Shown in pieces: positions 1 to 11,030 of a stretch of 64,000 bases of DNA. Under the pieces are notes generated by a model. That model was not told the origin of the DNA, searched no databases, and saw only the letters and a list, made by a program, of their open reading frames with translations. Each line of letters begins with the position of its first letter. Positions within the stretch are counted from its first letter, which is position 1. Position numbers and translations under genes: made by a program. Origin of the DNA: Nephrocerus scutellatus (Eukaryota; Arthropoda; Insecta; Diptera; Pipunculidae); the NCBI GenBank assembly GCA_947095585.1, contig OX352765.1:78475976-78539975 (forward strand), given 5' to 3'.

Positions 1-296
1 GAATAAAAGCCTTGTAGATAGTAGCCAGATCAGAGGGAATGAAATATTTCTTGCAGCGGGCTAGAAAACCTAAACATTTAGCAGCATTTTGGGCGACGGT
101 GAATATGTGGTCATTCCAACGAAGCTTGCCGTTAACGCACATACCGAGTAATGCGAGATTTTCAGTTTCCTCGAGGTAAATGCCATTAATGGATAATTGC
201 ATGGAATCTAGGATTCGCTTAGACGACAGGAGACTTGATTGGGTTTTGGAAGCGTTTAATTCTACTCGATTGTTTACTTCCCATTTTATTATGCGT
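1..296 (-). pseudogene. T1 LINE, RT C-terminal fragment (runs off left edge)
   Basis: Read on the minus strand this encodes the end of a non-LTR reverse transcriptase. It includes the NNRVELNASKTQ stretch, LALLGMCVNGKLRWNDHIF, and then a piece close to IPSDLATIYKA. The same protein segments recur in the other T1 copies at about 2.1-2.4 kb (+), 33.0-33.2 kb (+) and 46.6-46.9 kb (-), which is how I assign the family. There is no start or end; the copy continues beyond the window. It meets an oppositely oriented T1 copy at about 297-310. Confidence 0.8.
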
Positions 297-309
297 GTGT
301 CCATTTAGC

Positions 310-2530
310 AGACCACAAACCTGTTATTCTGGCACTAACAAATACGCAGGTTAATGCTGATTCCAACGTTTCGGATTTTAGTTGGCCTGGTTACAACTTG
401 GTGCCAGTATTTTTTCCCCTCCCGCGGTCTCGCCATCTATGTACGTAGTGATGTTGCTTAACAAACTCAAGCACAACACATTGTTCCAATGCGGAATGTA
501 ATTACATTTGGCTCAAAGTCAAAGTGCGTAAGCATGATATCAACTGCTGCTTCATATACAGAAGCCCTAGCTCAGACAGGGTCTCAACTTGTACTGAGTT
601 AGATGTACTGTCTGACTCTATATCTAGAATTTTGACGCTTGATCCATTTTCTGAATTGCGGGTGATTTCAATATACACAATTCTAGTTGGCTTCGCCATT
701 CAGTGTTAACAACACCGCAAGTAAAGGATGTTGAATTATTTGCTGATTTCAACCAGCTCACTCAGTTTGTGAATGAGCCCACTCGGATTCCAGACATAAC
801 ACAAATACCCTTGACTTGTTTCTTTCCTCACATCTTAACAAATACACCGTCAGTGTATCATCACCTCTAGGCTCTTCAGACCATTATGTAATATCAACCA
901 ATAAAAGAAAAGTATGGTTACTCGTGTACTATTTAAGGTGCAAAGAGGCTACTAAGAACCGGGAAGTATGCTTTCGGTTATATAAAACCGAACCAAATTT
1001 AGACGATACAGAAATGATTGCAATACCTTCCTTAGACGAGCCAAATTCGACTACGACCAGAAACTGAGAAAAAAAAATACTTCAATATCCAAAAGGAAGT
1101 AAACATTTTGGTCATTCGGGAAAAAAATTAAAAATACCGCCTCGTCTTCAATTCCAACGCTCATTCAGAATGCCATTCCAACTTTCTATAAATGTTCTAT
1201 AGACAAGGCCAATCTGCTAGCTTCAGATTTCGCAGCTTCACGCTACCAGATAGCGCGTTGTCGCCGCCGGTACTTGCAAGAGTCGAATACTCTATGGGGC
1301 AGATTTACTTTCGTACTCGTCAAGTGGCTAGAGTATTAAATGATCTCAGCATTCATAAATCTGCTGTGCGTGATGGCATTCCCGCTATAGTTTCGCAGAT
1401 GTGTTCTTCAACGTTGGCATTGCCACTGCGCCGGCTTTTCCATTTCTCTTATTATTCTGGAGTCTTCCCAAGGAATTGGAAAAGAGGCTTTATCCAGCCT
1501 GTTCCTTAAAAAGACGAACCGTCATATCTTTCCTCGTACCGACTATTTGCGCTAACATCCATACTTTCCAAGGTTATGGAAACTTTGATCAATCGTTAGC
1601 TTATGCAATACCTTGTATCACATGTAATCCTTAGTGACCAGCAGTACGCTTTTCGTAGGCAACTTTCTACAGGCGACCTGATGGCTTATCTCATTGAAAA
1701 GTGGAATCAGTCTATTCACGAATTTGTTGAAAGTAAAGTTGTTGCACTCGATATTTCCAAAGCATTTGACAGAGTCTGGCATCAATCTCTTTTGTCGAAA
1801 ATGAACACCTATGGACTTGATAAGACGCTGCTTGATTGGACTAGTAACTACCTTTCTGACCATTCAATCCAGGTTGCATTGGACGGTTTCAAATCCAATG
1901 TTCACCGCATAAACGCCGGGGTTCCTCAAGGCTCTGTTTTTTCTCCTACACTCTTTCTCATTTTCATTATTGATTCATTCTTTCGCTGACGACAGCACTC
2001 TTTGCTTTTCATATGAGTTTGCGCTCTCTCCACGCGCCTCTTCATCACAAGTGGAACTTGAACAACAGCGTATGTTAAATTTTGACCTTGACAGCATAAC
2101 AAGATGGGGACTACACAATAGAGTTGAATTTAACATTTCTCAAATCCAATGCCGTCTTCTGTCGACCTACGCTTAGACGTAATTTAAACCCAAAACCTTT
2201 ATCCATGAATGGATCCTGCATCAAGGAAACTGAAACGCTCGCAATACTCGGTATGTGCGTCAACAACAGGCTTCGTTGGAACGACCACATATTTGCCATC
2301 GCCAAAAATGCTGCGTGATGTTTTTAGGTTTCCTAAAACGGTGCAAGATGTACTTCACTGGCTACTATTTATGAGGCGTATGTTCGCCCTAAACTTAAAT
2401 ACAACTGCATTGTCTGGGCAGGTGCTCCACAGGCCAGACATCTCATCTGTTCCTCTCCTTAATTTCCACGCTGTGCTAAGCATTGTAAGGATGCAAATCC
2501 CTTTATCGTGTGTACATTATAAAAAGTACC
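310..2530 (+). pseudogene. T1 LINE, degenerate near-full endonuclease-RT copy
   Basis: A decayed jockey-superfamily non-LTR retrotransposon. The apurinic-type endonuclease lies at about 310-880: a DSNVSDFSWPGYNL stretch, GLAIYVRSDVA in a shifted frame, FIYRSPSSDRVSTCTELD, and the typical domain end NTLDLFLSSH..SSDHYVIS. The RT lies at about 1190-2450: fragments of the pre-RT linker, STGDLMAYL, VVALDISKAFDRVWH, NAGVPQGS and HSFADDSTL (catalytic FADD at 1982-1993). The C-terminal thumb includes LAILGMCVNNRLRWNDHIF. Many frameshifts and stops, and a small deletion just before FADD removes the usual NDLLSVTSNP residues. In life the enzyme would nick target DNA and reverse-transcribe the element RNA in place; this copy cannot be functional. 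Clade assignment beyond jockey superfamily is uncertain. Confidence 0.85.
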
Positions 2531-3060
2531 GTCCAGGTCCGAATTCAACGTACTTAACATACGTAGATGTTTGAGTTCCACATGAGAAGTCGAAAAACAT
2601 TCCTCAAACTTGTCTGAGAAGCTGAGAGTGCTGTTGTCAGCGAAAGAGTGAATTGGTTTAGAAGTAATGGACAAAAGATCCGTAATAAATCTGAGAAAGA
2701 GTATCGGGGACAAAACAGAGCCCTGGGGAACGCCAGCATTTATATGATGTAGGTACTTAAAACTTGAAACCGTCCAATAGAACTTGAATTGAGCGGTCCA
2801 ATGAAGCAGTTTTTCATCGACTCCATAAGCACGCATTTTGGTCAAACTCTGTCAAAAGCTTGGAAATATTGAGTTTTGCTTTCACCAAATTGTTGTAAAT
2901 ATCGGTTCCACTGTTCGTTGAGATATACCATAAAATCACCAGTAGAACGTTGTCCACGAAATTTGTGATTGCATCAGCGGTATCATCCACGTTGCTATCG
3001 CAAAATAATACCAACCAGTTAATACGCTCAAGTAAGTTGTTAAGGCCATCCCTTTTGGCT
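2531..3060 (-). pseudogene. T1 LINE, inverted RT fragment
   Basis: Minus-strand fragment of the same T1 RT: HHINAGVPQGSVLSPILFL, then SITSKPIHSFADNSTLSFS (catalytic second Asp changed to Asn) and LRMLSTLNSDLD. Upstream on the minus strand come frameshifted remnants of the STGDLMAYL and SKAFDRVWHQ region. It abuts the 3' side of the plus-strand copy, so the two share antiparallel similarity across the RT palm. Broken by frameshifts and 5' truncated. Confidence 0.8.
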
Positions 3061-5357
3061 TTCTCGTATTGCCATACTTTTGTTTTATACTTTAAAAGTT
3101 TAAAAATTAATGTTAGCCTTGATCTTAACGATTAAAGTCCCTTATTAGAACAATGTAGGAAATAAAGTTATAAAACATTAACGTGTGAGATGTAATTTTC
3201 GAAAAATCCCTCACCTGTTCCAACAGAAGCCACTCATGTCACACCTGGCATTGGATAATTAATTACAGAACTCATTTTGTCGTGCAGATGTAGTTGGTAT
3301 AGAAGAGGCAAAAAGAAAACAAGTTTGATTTTCAAGCAGATTGCAGATGATCCAAAATACTCTTAATTGTTTTTTAATTTCAAAAATTGTTTATTTGAAT
3401 GGGTCAGTTGGATCAGGTGGATCAGGTGGGTCAAATTATTCAATTCGGCACGCGCATAAGCTTGCCAGTCTCTAGCGTAATATCTATGTTTGCTATCTAT
3501 CATCCATTAGCTATTCCTGTTTATGTTTGTGTTCAGAAAAAAAATAATAAAAAACTTTAATTTGAAATTAGGGAGCTTTTTTTTTTTTTATTATGATTGA
3601 TCTTGTCTGTGTCTCGATGAGAGGTGAACATCATCTCAATCAGAAACGCTCGAGTTAACTAAATGCATTTCTCTGGTTCAACAACAAAAACGTATCAGTA
3701 CGTAAGTGCGGTGTTAAAAGTTATGTTTGGGGAACTTAATTTTATCTGATCTCCAGAGGGAACAAAAGCAAGATACTCATACGTGAGTGTGTAGTGTAGT
3801 TTTATGTATTTTATGGACTTTTTAATTGACCTTTATGATCGAATATGGTTGGTACTCTGCTGTACAGTTTTATGCCTCCTTCTGACCTAATTCAGAAGTT
3901 TGGTAGAATTTCGTTTTTAGTGGCAATTATATTTTTCACAGGCTTGTTTTTCTTTTTAAGTTGAATATTAAACAATTTAAACGAAATTTAAATGAATTTT
4001 TATGTGTGAGGGTGAGGTGACTTTTGGGGCAATAGATAGGTTGACAGGTGATAGATTAAGTGGCAGAAAATGTTGTATTTTTGATTAACAATAAATTTTC
4101 GTAGTGGGTTGTGAGGTGGAGAATGTTATCAGAGAAATGGAAGTGGTTGGTTTATTACTAAACTAAAAAGTTAGTGTTACTATCAGTGATTCAAGGAAAC
4201 AAAACAGTCTTTCAATTCGGAGAAAATTGAATGGAATATCATTGTAATGGCGTCGTCACTTGAAACAATAAAATGCTGATGATATTAAAAAATCTGTAAA
4301 AATTGGATACTAAAACTAAGTCAGACAGACAACGCCCTCGCACTATCAACTCGAATATCTTGCGAGTAATAAAAAAAATTGTTTACAACTTTTTGTTGTT
4401 TTGTCGCCGCATCGATCTATAACGAATGAATAATTAAATTCAATGTTTAACAATTTTACTTCATCCCGATACACAGATACACAGAGAAATTCTTTTTATT
4501 ATTGCCGGTAAGACGAGATTGTCGTTGCAGAATGCAATTATTGCTGCTTTTCTGGAGTTTTGAATTTTATTTGATTTTTATTTCGGTATTTCGTTGTCAA
4601 AGTATATCACTAACATAAATTACCTTCCATACCTCTATTCATTCGTTCAGCTTTTCATTGTCTTTGCCGTGTAGAATTTCGATGTTGTCAACACTGTGCT
4701 GTGTGTGTTTATGGTTTCCCATTGAATTCCTTTAATGATCGTTTCGATTACACTCAGACGGAATACTTAAATATGAAAACAGATAGACACAGATGTTTTT
4801 AGGCAATAAAAAGTAAAATTAAATTTAAATGACAAACAGGCGAACACGACGAATTAAACATTTCCACGAATATGTGTATTGCCTTGGCTGATACAAGCTG
4901 ATGCATTGATTTCGAATCCAAAGATTCATAGCATCGTTTCGTTGCATGATTCACATTTATTTTGCTTTGAACAGATTGAACAAATTTTTAATATCTAAAT
5001 TCTTAGGACAATTATATTCTTACCACCAAGAAAATACATCTAGTATGATGGTTTGAATCCGTTCACGGATCTATTGTTTGGATAGTCTGTCGCTGTCCTC
5101 CATGAACCAGAGGATATCGTGAAAGTATCCAGCTAATGCATATTAGAGCCGCGTACATTTAGTTTTGCCAACCGTCCGCTACCAAACACACTTTACTCCC
5201 TCTTAAAACACAACACTACCCAGTGCTTTAGAAAACCTTCGAGAAAAACGACGTAGAAGAACCAAAATATGTTAAAAACAAATCGGAATTTTCAAAATTA
5301 TATTAATGAAATGAATAAAAAATTATATTCTCTAATAGAAGATACGATTCTAGGCCT
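3061..5357. other. Non-coding, AT-rich stretch
   Basis: No open frame longer than about 60 codons and no similarity I recognise. Contains A/T homopolymers (for example near 3540-3590) and a short GGATCAGGTG repetition near 3410-3430. Nothing supports a gene. Confidence 0.5.
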
Positions 5358-5560
5358 ATTCCACTAGAACAATTCCACACGACACAATTCCACTGGACAC
5401 AATTCCACTTGGCACAATTTAACTTTTTGATAATCAAACGCATTCAGGGTGGTAAATCGCGCGCGCGAATCACTGCACCCTAAATTGTGCCAAGTGGAAT
5501 TGTGTACAGTGGAATTGTGTCCAGTGGAATTGTGTCTAGTGGAATTGTGTCTAGTGGAAT
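5358..5560. repeat. Foldback repeat with 15-bp tandem units in its arms
   Basis: Left arm 5358-5421 and right arm 5481-5560 are inverted complements around a ~59-base spacer containing a GCGCGCGCG run. The inner 25 bases of each arm match perfectly (right arm begins TAAATTGTGCCAAGTGG). Each arm is built of a 15-bp unit, AGTGGAATTGTGTCY, about three times in the left arm and four in the right, so the arms differ by one unit. The transcript would fold into a long hairpin. It directly precedes a TR-A element. Confidence 0.85.
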
Positions 5561-5993
5561 CAGCAGGTTACCGAAGATATATGTAAACAAAGTTTATACC
5601 GGGTTTATTTGGAAAAAATTAATATTAGAGCCCCCTCACTTCAAAATTTTTACAAAAACTGTTGTCATCGGAGATACACATGTGTAAAAAATTTGTATGG
5701 GAGCCCCCAAACTTGGGACCCGATGACTTCCAGCTTTCAATAGTAAGTGTTGTCATCGGAGATACACATGTGTTTAAAATTTGAAGAAAATTGGGTTAAT
5801 TTTTAAAAAAAAAATTATGGGCACACCTCGAGCCTCAAGGCCCGATCACTCCAAAACTGTTAAAAAAAAATGTTGTCCATCGGAGATACACATGTGAATA
5901 AAATTTCTAATTTTTAAAAAATTAAATGGTCCCCCTCAAGCCTTAGTGACCGATCAATTTTTTTTACATTTTACAAAAAGTTTTGTCCTTCTC
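5561..5993 (+). repeat. TR-A element, left part (minisatellite monomers)
   Basis: Roughly three and a half diverged copies of a ~120-bp unit. Each carries ATCGGAGATACACATGTG, then AAAATTTGAAGAAAATCGGG, an A/T-rich stretch ending near TATGGG, a GC-rich block and ATTTTTACAAAAAGT. The first monomer closely resembles the first monomer of the TR-A copy at 27.67 kb, so this is the left side of the element. It breaks off within GTTTTGTCC at the 3' end of an RTE-2 insertion and resumes in the same orientation at about 7485. Confidence 0.85.
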
Positions 5994-7480
5994 CGCGGGG
6001 GAGCATAGGGCTTCTACAAAGGCCTAAACGTTAAACTCATTTATCGCCTGGGGTTTCGAGAAACGCCACTCTGTCACCTGGTATCTTGCTTCCTCTTCTA
6101 TTGTCCTTTTCCATGTCTTGCTGGGACGGCCAACTCGGCGGCTTCCTTGTGGATTCCAGTCGAGCGCTAGTTTCGTTATATCGTCCGCTGGCTTTCTCAA
6201 AGTGTGTCCAATCCAGCTCCATTTTTGTCGTCTGATGGTGATCGCGATTGCTTCCTGCTCTCCACAAGTCTTGATTGGTGATAATGTCCGGCCATCTTAT
6301 TCTCAGTATCTGCCTTAAGCTCTTGTTGATGAAGACTTGGAGGCGCGTCGCAATTGACTCTGTGACTTTCCATGTTTCGCAGCCATACAAGAGTTAGATC
6401 TGAAGATCATTAGCCTTAGATTCCGGGAGATTTGCGAGGAGTTCCAGATATTATTTAGCATACTATAGGAGTGTCGCGCCTTGTTTACACGAGAGCACTC
6501 ATCCGAGTCAGCACCGCCATTTTTTAACATCCAGCTGCCCAAATAACAAAACTTATCGACTTCCTCTATCTGATGTCCGTCAATTGAGAGATCACATATT
6601 CCACTAGCGTTGACGCGAAGTAGCTTTGTTTTTGAGACGTTAATTTTTAATCCCACTTTGTTAGAGTGAAATTCTAGTGAGTTTAATTTTCGCTCCATGT
6701 CATCTAGCGATTGTGATAGGAGACAGATATCATCGGCATATTCCCCGTCTTCTAGGCGGTAAAACATGGCAAACCCGATGGAGTACGTGTTACTATTTTC
6801 ATCACCCAGTCGATGACAATTGTGAAAAGCACAGGTGAGAGGGTGCAACCTTGCTTGACTCCTGAGTAGATGTTGAAAGTGAGCCAAGATGACCGTTATG
6901 AATGACGCGGCATGTTGAGTCGCGGCATGTTGATGATGTTGATGAGTTTTTCCGGGAAAATCTGCCACATCATGTTTCGGCCGACGCTATCAAAAGCGCG
7001 TTTGCAATCTACAAAAACCATATACAGAGGAGAACGATACTCTACTGACTGTTCAATGATTATACCCAGGGTGTTAATTTGATCAGTACAAGAACGGTTT
7101 GGGCGAAATCCTTCCTGTTCATTTCTCAAAAATGTCGTCGTCGCGTAGTTAACTCGACGTCAGCTTGAAGGAGTTCTGCGTAGATGTTGTCATTGCCTGC
7201 TGCTTTACCTGATTGCAGTGAACGAATTGTTGTCCTTATCTCATCCAACGAAGAAGTAGCGACGCTGATGTTAAGTAGCCTATTAGGGTGCATATGTGGG
7301 TTGATTGACGTGCCTAACGAAGTACAATTCAAAGCATTCTTAAAATGTTCTGTCCAGCCGGTTTAATTGTTGTTCCTCCATAAGGATCAAGGAGCCGTCT
7401 ATTTCCTTAACAGGTTAGTGTATGTGGTGTTTCTTGTTGGCGAGATAAGGAGCGAGTTGGTATACTGTGCTGTGTTGTAT
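5994..7480 (-). pseudogene. RTE-2 LINE, RT fragment nested in TR-A
   Basis: Minus-strand RT of an RTE-like lineage. From N- to C-terminus: SLDEIRTTIRSLQSGKAAGNDNIYAELL, then EQEGFRPNRSCTDQINTLGI, then YMVFVDCKRAFDSV (motif A). Next come EYADDICLLSQ (YADD at 6729-6740), LKINVSKTKLLRVN, DKFCYLGSWM, YGCETWKVTESI and a WTRK-like tail region. Several frameshifts separate these blocks and no endonuclease is seen, as expected for a 5'-truncated insertion. It separates two halves of a TR-A element, so it probably inserted after TR-A, with some 45 bp of monomer missing at the junction. Confidence 0.85.
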
Positions 7481-7484
7481 ACTA

Positions 7485-7834
7485 TCTAGTTTTTAAAAAG
7501 TTTATATGAGCACCCCTCGGACCTCAGGGCACATTCGCGCAAAAAATGTCCAAAAAGTTTTGTCAATCGGAGATACACATGTGTACAAAATTTTAAGAAA
7601 GTCGGGTTAATTTTAAAAATATATATATGGGCACTCCATGGCCCTGAGGCCCGAGGGGCCAACATTTTCATAGAAAGTGTTGTCATCGGAAATACACATG
7701 TGGGCAAAGTTTCAATGAAATGGGGCATTGGGAAGTGGGTTACAAATTTATCACACGATTCTACCCACCACGAAGCCAGCCAGCCAGCCAGCCCGCCACA
7801 GGCACGCGAACTTAATATAGAGAATTTAAAAAAG
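7485..7834 (+). repeat. TR-A element, right part with its right end
   Basis: About two ~120-bp monomers, then the characteristic right-end block: a GGGAAGTGGGTTA stretch, a CACGATTC-type segment, a variable (CCAG)n/GCCC stretch and the terminal AACTTAATATAGAGAATTTA followed by A's. The same right end occurs at 28.93, 47.53, 29.65 (inverted), 53.84 (inverted) and 63.56 kb (inverted). Confidence 0.85.
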
Positions 7835-7835
7835 T

Positions 7836-8152
7836 GGCATTACTTGATAGAAGCCATTGCGAACATTGTTTTGCATAAACCTACATTGAAGGACTTACAT
7901 CTCGATTACTTCATACATCAATTCAACCCACATGTGAAGACAGTAGTATACGGAAATTGTATATCACATGCACAGCATAGTATTATGTGTACTTGTAAGC
8001 TAGATGATCAGTACGGTGAGAAAAATTCGTGGGTTTTTTTTCCGGAATTCGGAGTCCTACGAGTGGCGGCCAACGGTTCTAACCACTGCATCACCGACAC
8101 TGACATAAAAAGAACCTTTCGACTTCCACTGAACGCAGCCGGGAGCAGCTGA
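7836..8152 (+). other. Unrecognised open frame downstream of TR-A
   Basis: A frame of about 105 codons stays open after the TR-A right end, to a TGA at 8150-8152. It contains no motif I recognise; visible pieces include KDLHLDYFIHQFNPHVKTV and NHCITDTDIKRTF. The apparent upstream start lies inside TR-A, so any protein would be a chance fusion. It could be an old exon or transposon piece, or simply chance. Confidence 0.2.
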
Positions 8153-9130
8153 TCTTTTACTACTCACTCCCTACTGCGTGGAAAACTGGACCCTAAGAGA
8201 GATCGAGCTTCAAGATGGAGTTCTATAAGGCCCACCAGAGTCCTGAAGTCGAAGGGTATCTTCACCTAACAAGGGAAATCTCCCCCTATAGATGTTTTCC
8301 AGATTTCGAGATGAAAACGTGTAAGACAGAGTCTCGAAATCAGGAAAGGGGATACTAAACTGTCTTGCTCGATAGATGGGACTCACCTGATTGACGCGCC
8401 AAGAATGGAAATCTTCCATTCGACATTTGGCCACCTCCTCCGTACTTAGCGACTTGTGCGCACGCTGCATTGGCTGTGTTGCCATCCTGGATTTTACTTC
8501 TATACAAAAGCTGTTGCTATGCTGGATTTCTATACAAAAGCTGTTGCTATGCTGGATTTTACATTTATGCATGCGCACGATAGGCATTTGCTTTTTTGTT
8601 TTTGTTGTTTGTTTTCTTATTGAGGTGCGCACAGTGGGTGTTCGACGAAATTTGATGCACAAATTTTCATCATTACAGAATCATTCCTTAATCGGTTAGA
8701 CGTGTATAGCTGTATATCTCAAATAGAGTTGAAATAAATTATAAAAACGAATTTGCGACATGTAGAACAAAAAATATCAACGGGCCAAATTGAGAACCCT
8801 TATGTTTGCCAGCCACAAGGATATATGATAAATATCTAAAGGACATCAATTCCACATACATTCTCCATTTAATGACGAGATTTTTGATTTTAATACATTG
8901 ATACATTGATTTCCCATAATTTAATCAAAGAATCACTTAAAACGTCCACGTAAGTGTTAAGTCCCATTGGACGATCAGAGGTAAAAACCTGTCAAAAGTC
9001 AAAGTTTTTTCGGAAAGATTTATCGCAGAAGCGCCGCGGCCAGATAAGAATTTTTTTCTGCACTTACTATCGAAGACGGTCTATCAGATGAGACGATGAC
9101 GTCGAATCATCCAATTTATTTGTGCGGAAC
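8153..9130. other. Non-coding stretch with a 30-bp tandem duplication
   Basis: No convincing gene. A perfect 30-bp tandem duplication sits at 8500-8529 and 8530-8559 (unit beginning CTATACAAAAGCTGTTGC), a recent-looking slippage or duplication event. Confidence 0.6.
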
Positions 9131-9585
9131 ACACAATGCGCGACATGACACTTGCACTCCCACTCGCTCGTCAAGCACACAATCATCATCATCATCATCA
9201 CCAAGATGATTATTATCTATCGCCATCGTCGTCGTCACACTGTACTTGGACTACTCGTGCATCGTGCTCTTGCCTCCTTTCCAGCTGTCATATTACGAAG
9301 TTGATTGATGTTGCGTGTGTTTGCTCTGTCAGTTGGGGCTCGGCTCGTCGCAATGGCCGGCTGCGGATGGGAATTGCGAATTGCGATGTCAGCAAAGCAT
9401 TTTACAACCAACAACGAGTTAATTAGAATCCTTTGTTTGCAATTCATTAGCGAGATGGCGATGGCGTTCTGGTATCTCCTATCCCTCGCTCGCTGCCCAC
9501 CAGACACGCCAGCAAACTTAATTTGGTAAATTGTTTTTGGTGTCCGTCATCCGCGGTGGGATATTGCAAATCTCTGCGGATTTTT

Positions 9586-9647
<62 letters not shown>

Positions 9648-11030
9648 TTGACTTGATTTTTTTCGAGTGGATGATAAAACTAAAATTGTTTTCGTGTCGG
9701 CGGCGCTCCCCACTGTCTTCATTTACCAATTAAATAAGTCGACTTGACTTTGTCTGTCCAGTTCTTTTTTCTGGGCAAACAAAAAACTGCACTCCACTCG
9801 CATACGCATTTAATTATTATCCTTCAAAAGCCATTACCACAATGAGTTGGAGCTGGAGCCATACAGTTGGGTACTTCTTGCACGTGTATCTCTCTCCATC
9901 TCTGTGGAATTATTTCATTTAGAAAAGATCGCCTGCAAATTTACTTACCCCAAAATAACTGCCACGTTACCGTTGCTGCCATATCCCATATTTTATGTCA
10001 ACACGGCGGACAACTGCTGATGAAATTAATGCGAACGACAGGAACACAACATTTCCATATCATATCCAGCATATAAGCACTTCCCCTCACGACCACGCGT
10101 CCGCTAGCACTTCGCATGCAATGAGAAATTGTAGTTCCATGTTTTGCTGTAGAAATGTCGTTAGTTTTTTTCTCATTCTGTGAATTAATGATTCTCAAAA
10201 TGTCAGTTGATGAGGATGTGAGAAGGATCGTATGTATCGCACCGCACCGCACCGCACCGCTCCGTATGCTAAACAGACACGCGAATGAATTTTGAATTTT
10301 TGTGCATGAAATTTTGTACTTCAGACATTCAGAGAGGTGAATGGATGTGGAGTGTATCACTGCCACCCGCCGCCGCCGCCGCCGCCACAGCCGCCTCCTT
10401 CTCGCCAAAAGAGGGAGCAAAGATGTTTTCTTGTATTCAATTGAAATGATGAATTTGCTTTCTATATTCTGCACGAATTCTGCTCTGGAACAGCCAGAGC
10501 GGATCTTGAAATAAATGGCAGAAAGCAAAAAATAAGCAACTCCTTCTTCTTCCCGTACCGTGTTCAATGGAAGACACAAAGGCGAGCAAGTGGTGTATAA
10601 AGTAGTTGTTGTACTAAGAGTTAGACCGAACCGGATGAATCATGTCTCAAAGAGAAGCCGCCACAGCCATCATCAACACCAGCAGATATCGCAGCATTCG
10701 TTTGCTTCTTTCCTTTGGATCGCCGTCCATATTATCACACATCGTATTCATTTCATATCCATGAACTTGACACTCACTCATTGGTTAAAAATAATAATAA
10801 AAAAAATTAATATTTGTTTGTCTCGAGGAGTCCCCGCGATCGAGTTTGGCGGAAGTTTTTGATTAACATGAGAAACCTCTGAGCAATCTCAAGGCTTTTG
10901 AGATTTCCCATATGCTGTGTGAAAGCAGTTGAGCAAAAAAAAAAGAAAATCTAATTCAATGCGATTTTATAAAAACTTCAAAACGGGATTGCCAACATCC
11001 TTATGAGAAGTTTAGAAGGTTTGGCAGACA
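9131..11030. other. Non-coding DNA rich in simple repeats
   Basis: Contains (ATC)n near 9183-9200, a poly-T run of about 58 bases at roughly 9584-9642, four GCACC repeats near 10238-10260 and (GCC)n at about 10368-10386. Apparent long frames here are produced by these repeats. High complexity otherwise; possibly intergenic or intronic host DNA, which I cannot decide. Confidence 0.5.

Noticed and set aside
9584..9642. Poly-T run as the tail of a minus-strand retroposon
   Set aside because: The sequence to its right shows no LINE or SINE similarity and no target duplication was found.
9447..9729. Frames with a long poly-lysine stretch
   Set aside because: The poly-T run read on the minus strand; the rest has no domain.
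9998..10579. 193-codon minus-strand frame
   Set aside because: Kept open partly by (GCC)n giving poly-Arg; no recognisable domain, composition like surrounding non-coding DNA.
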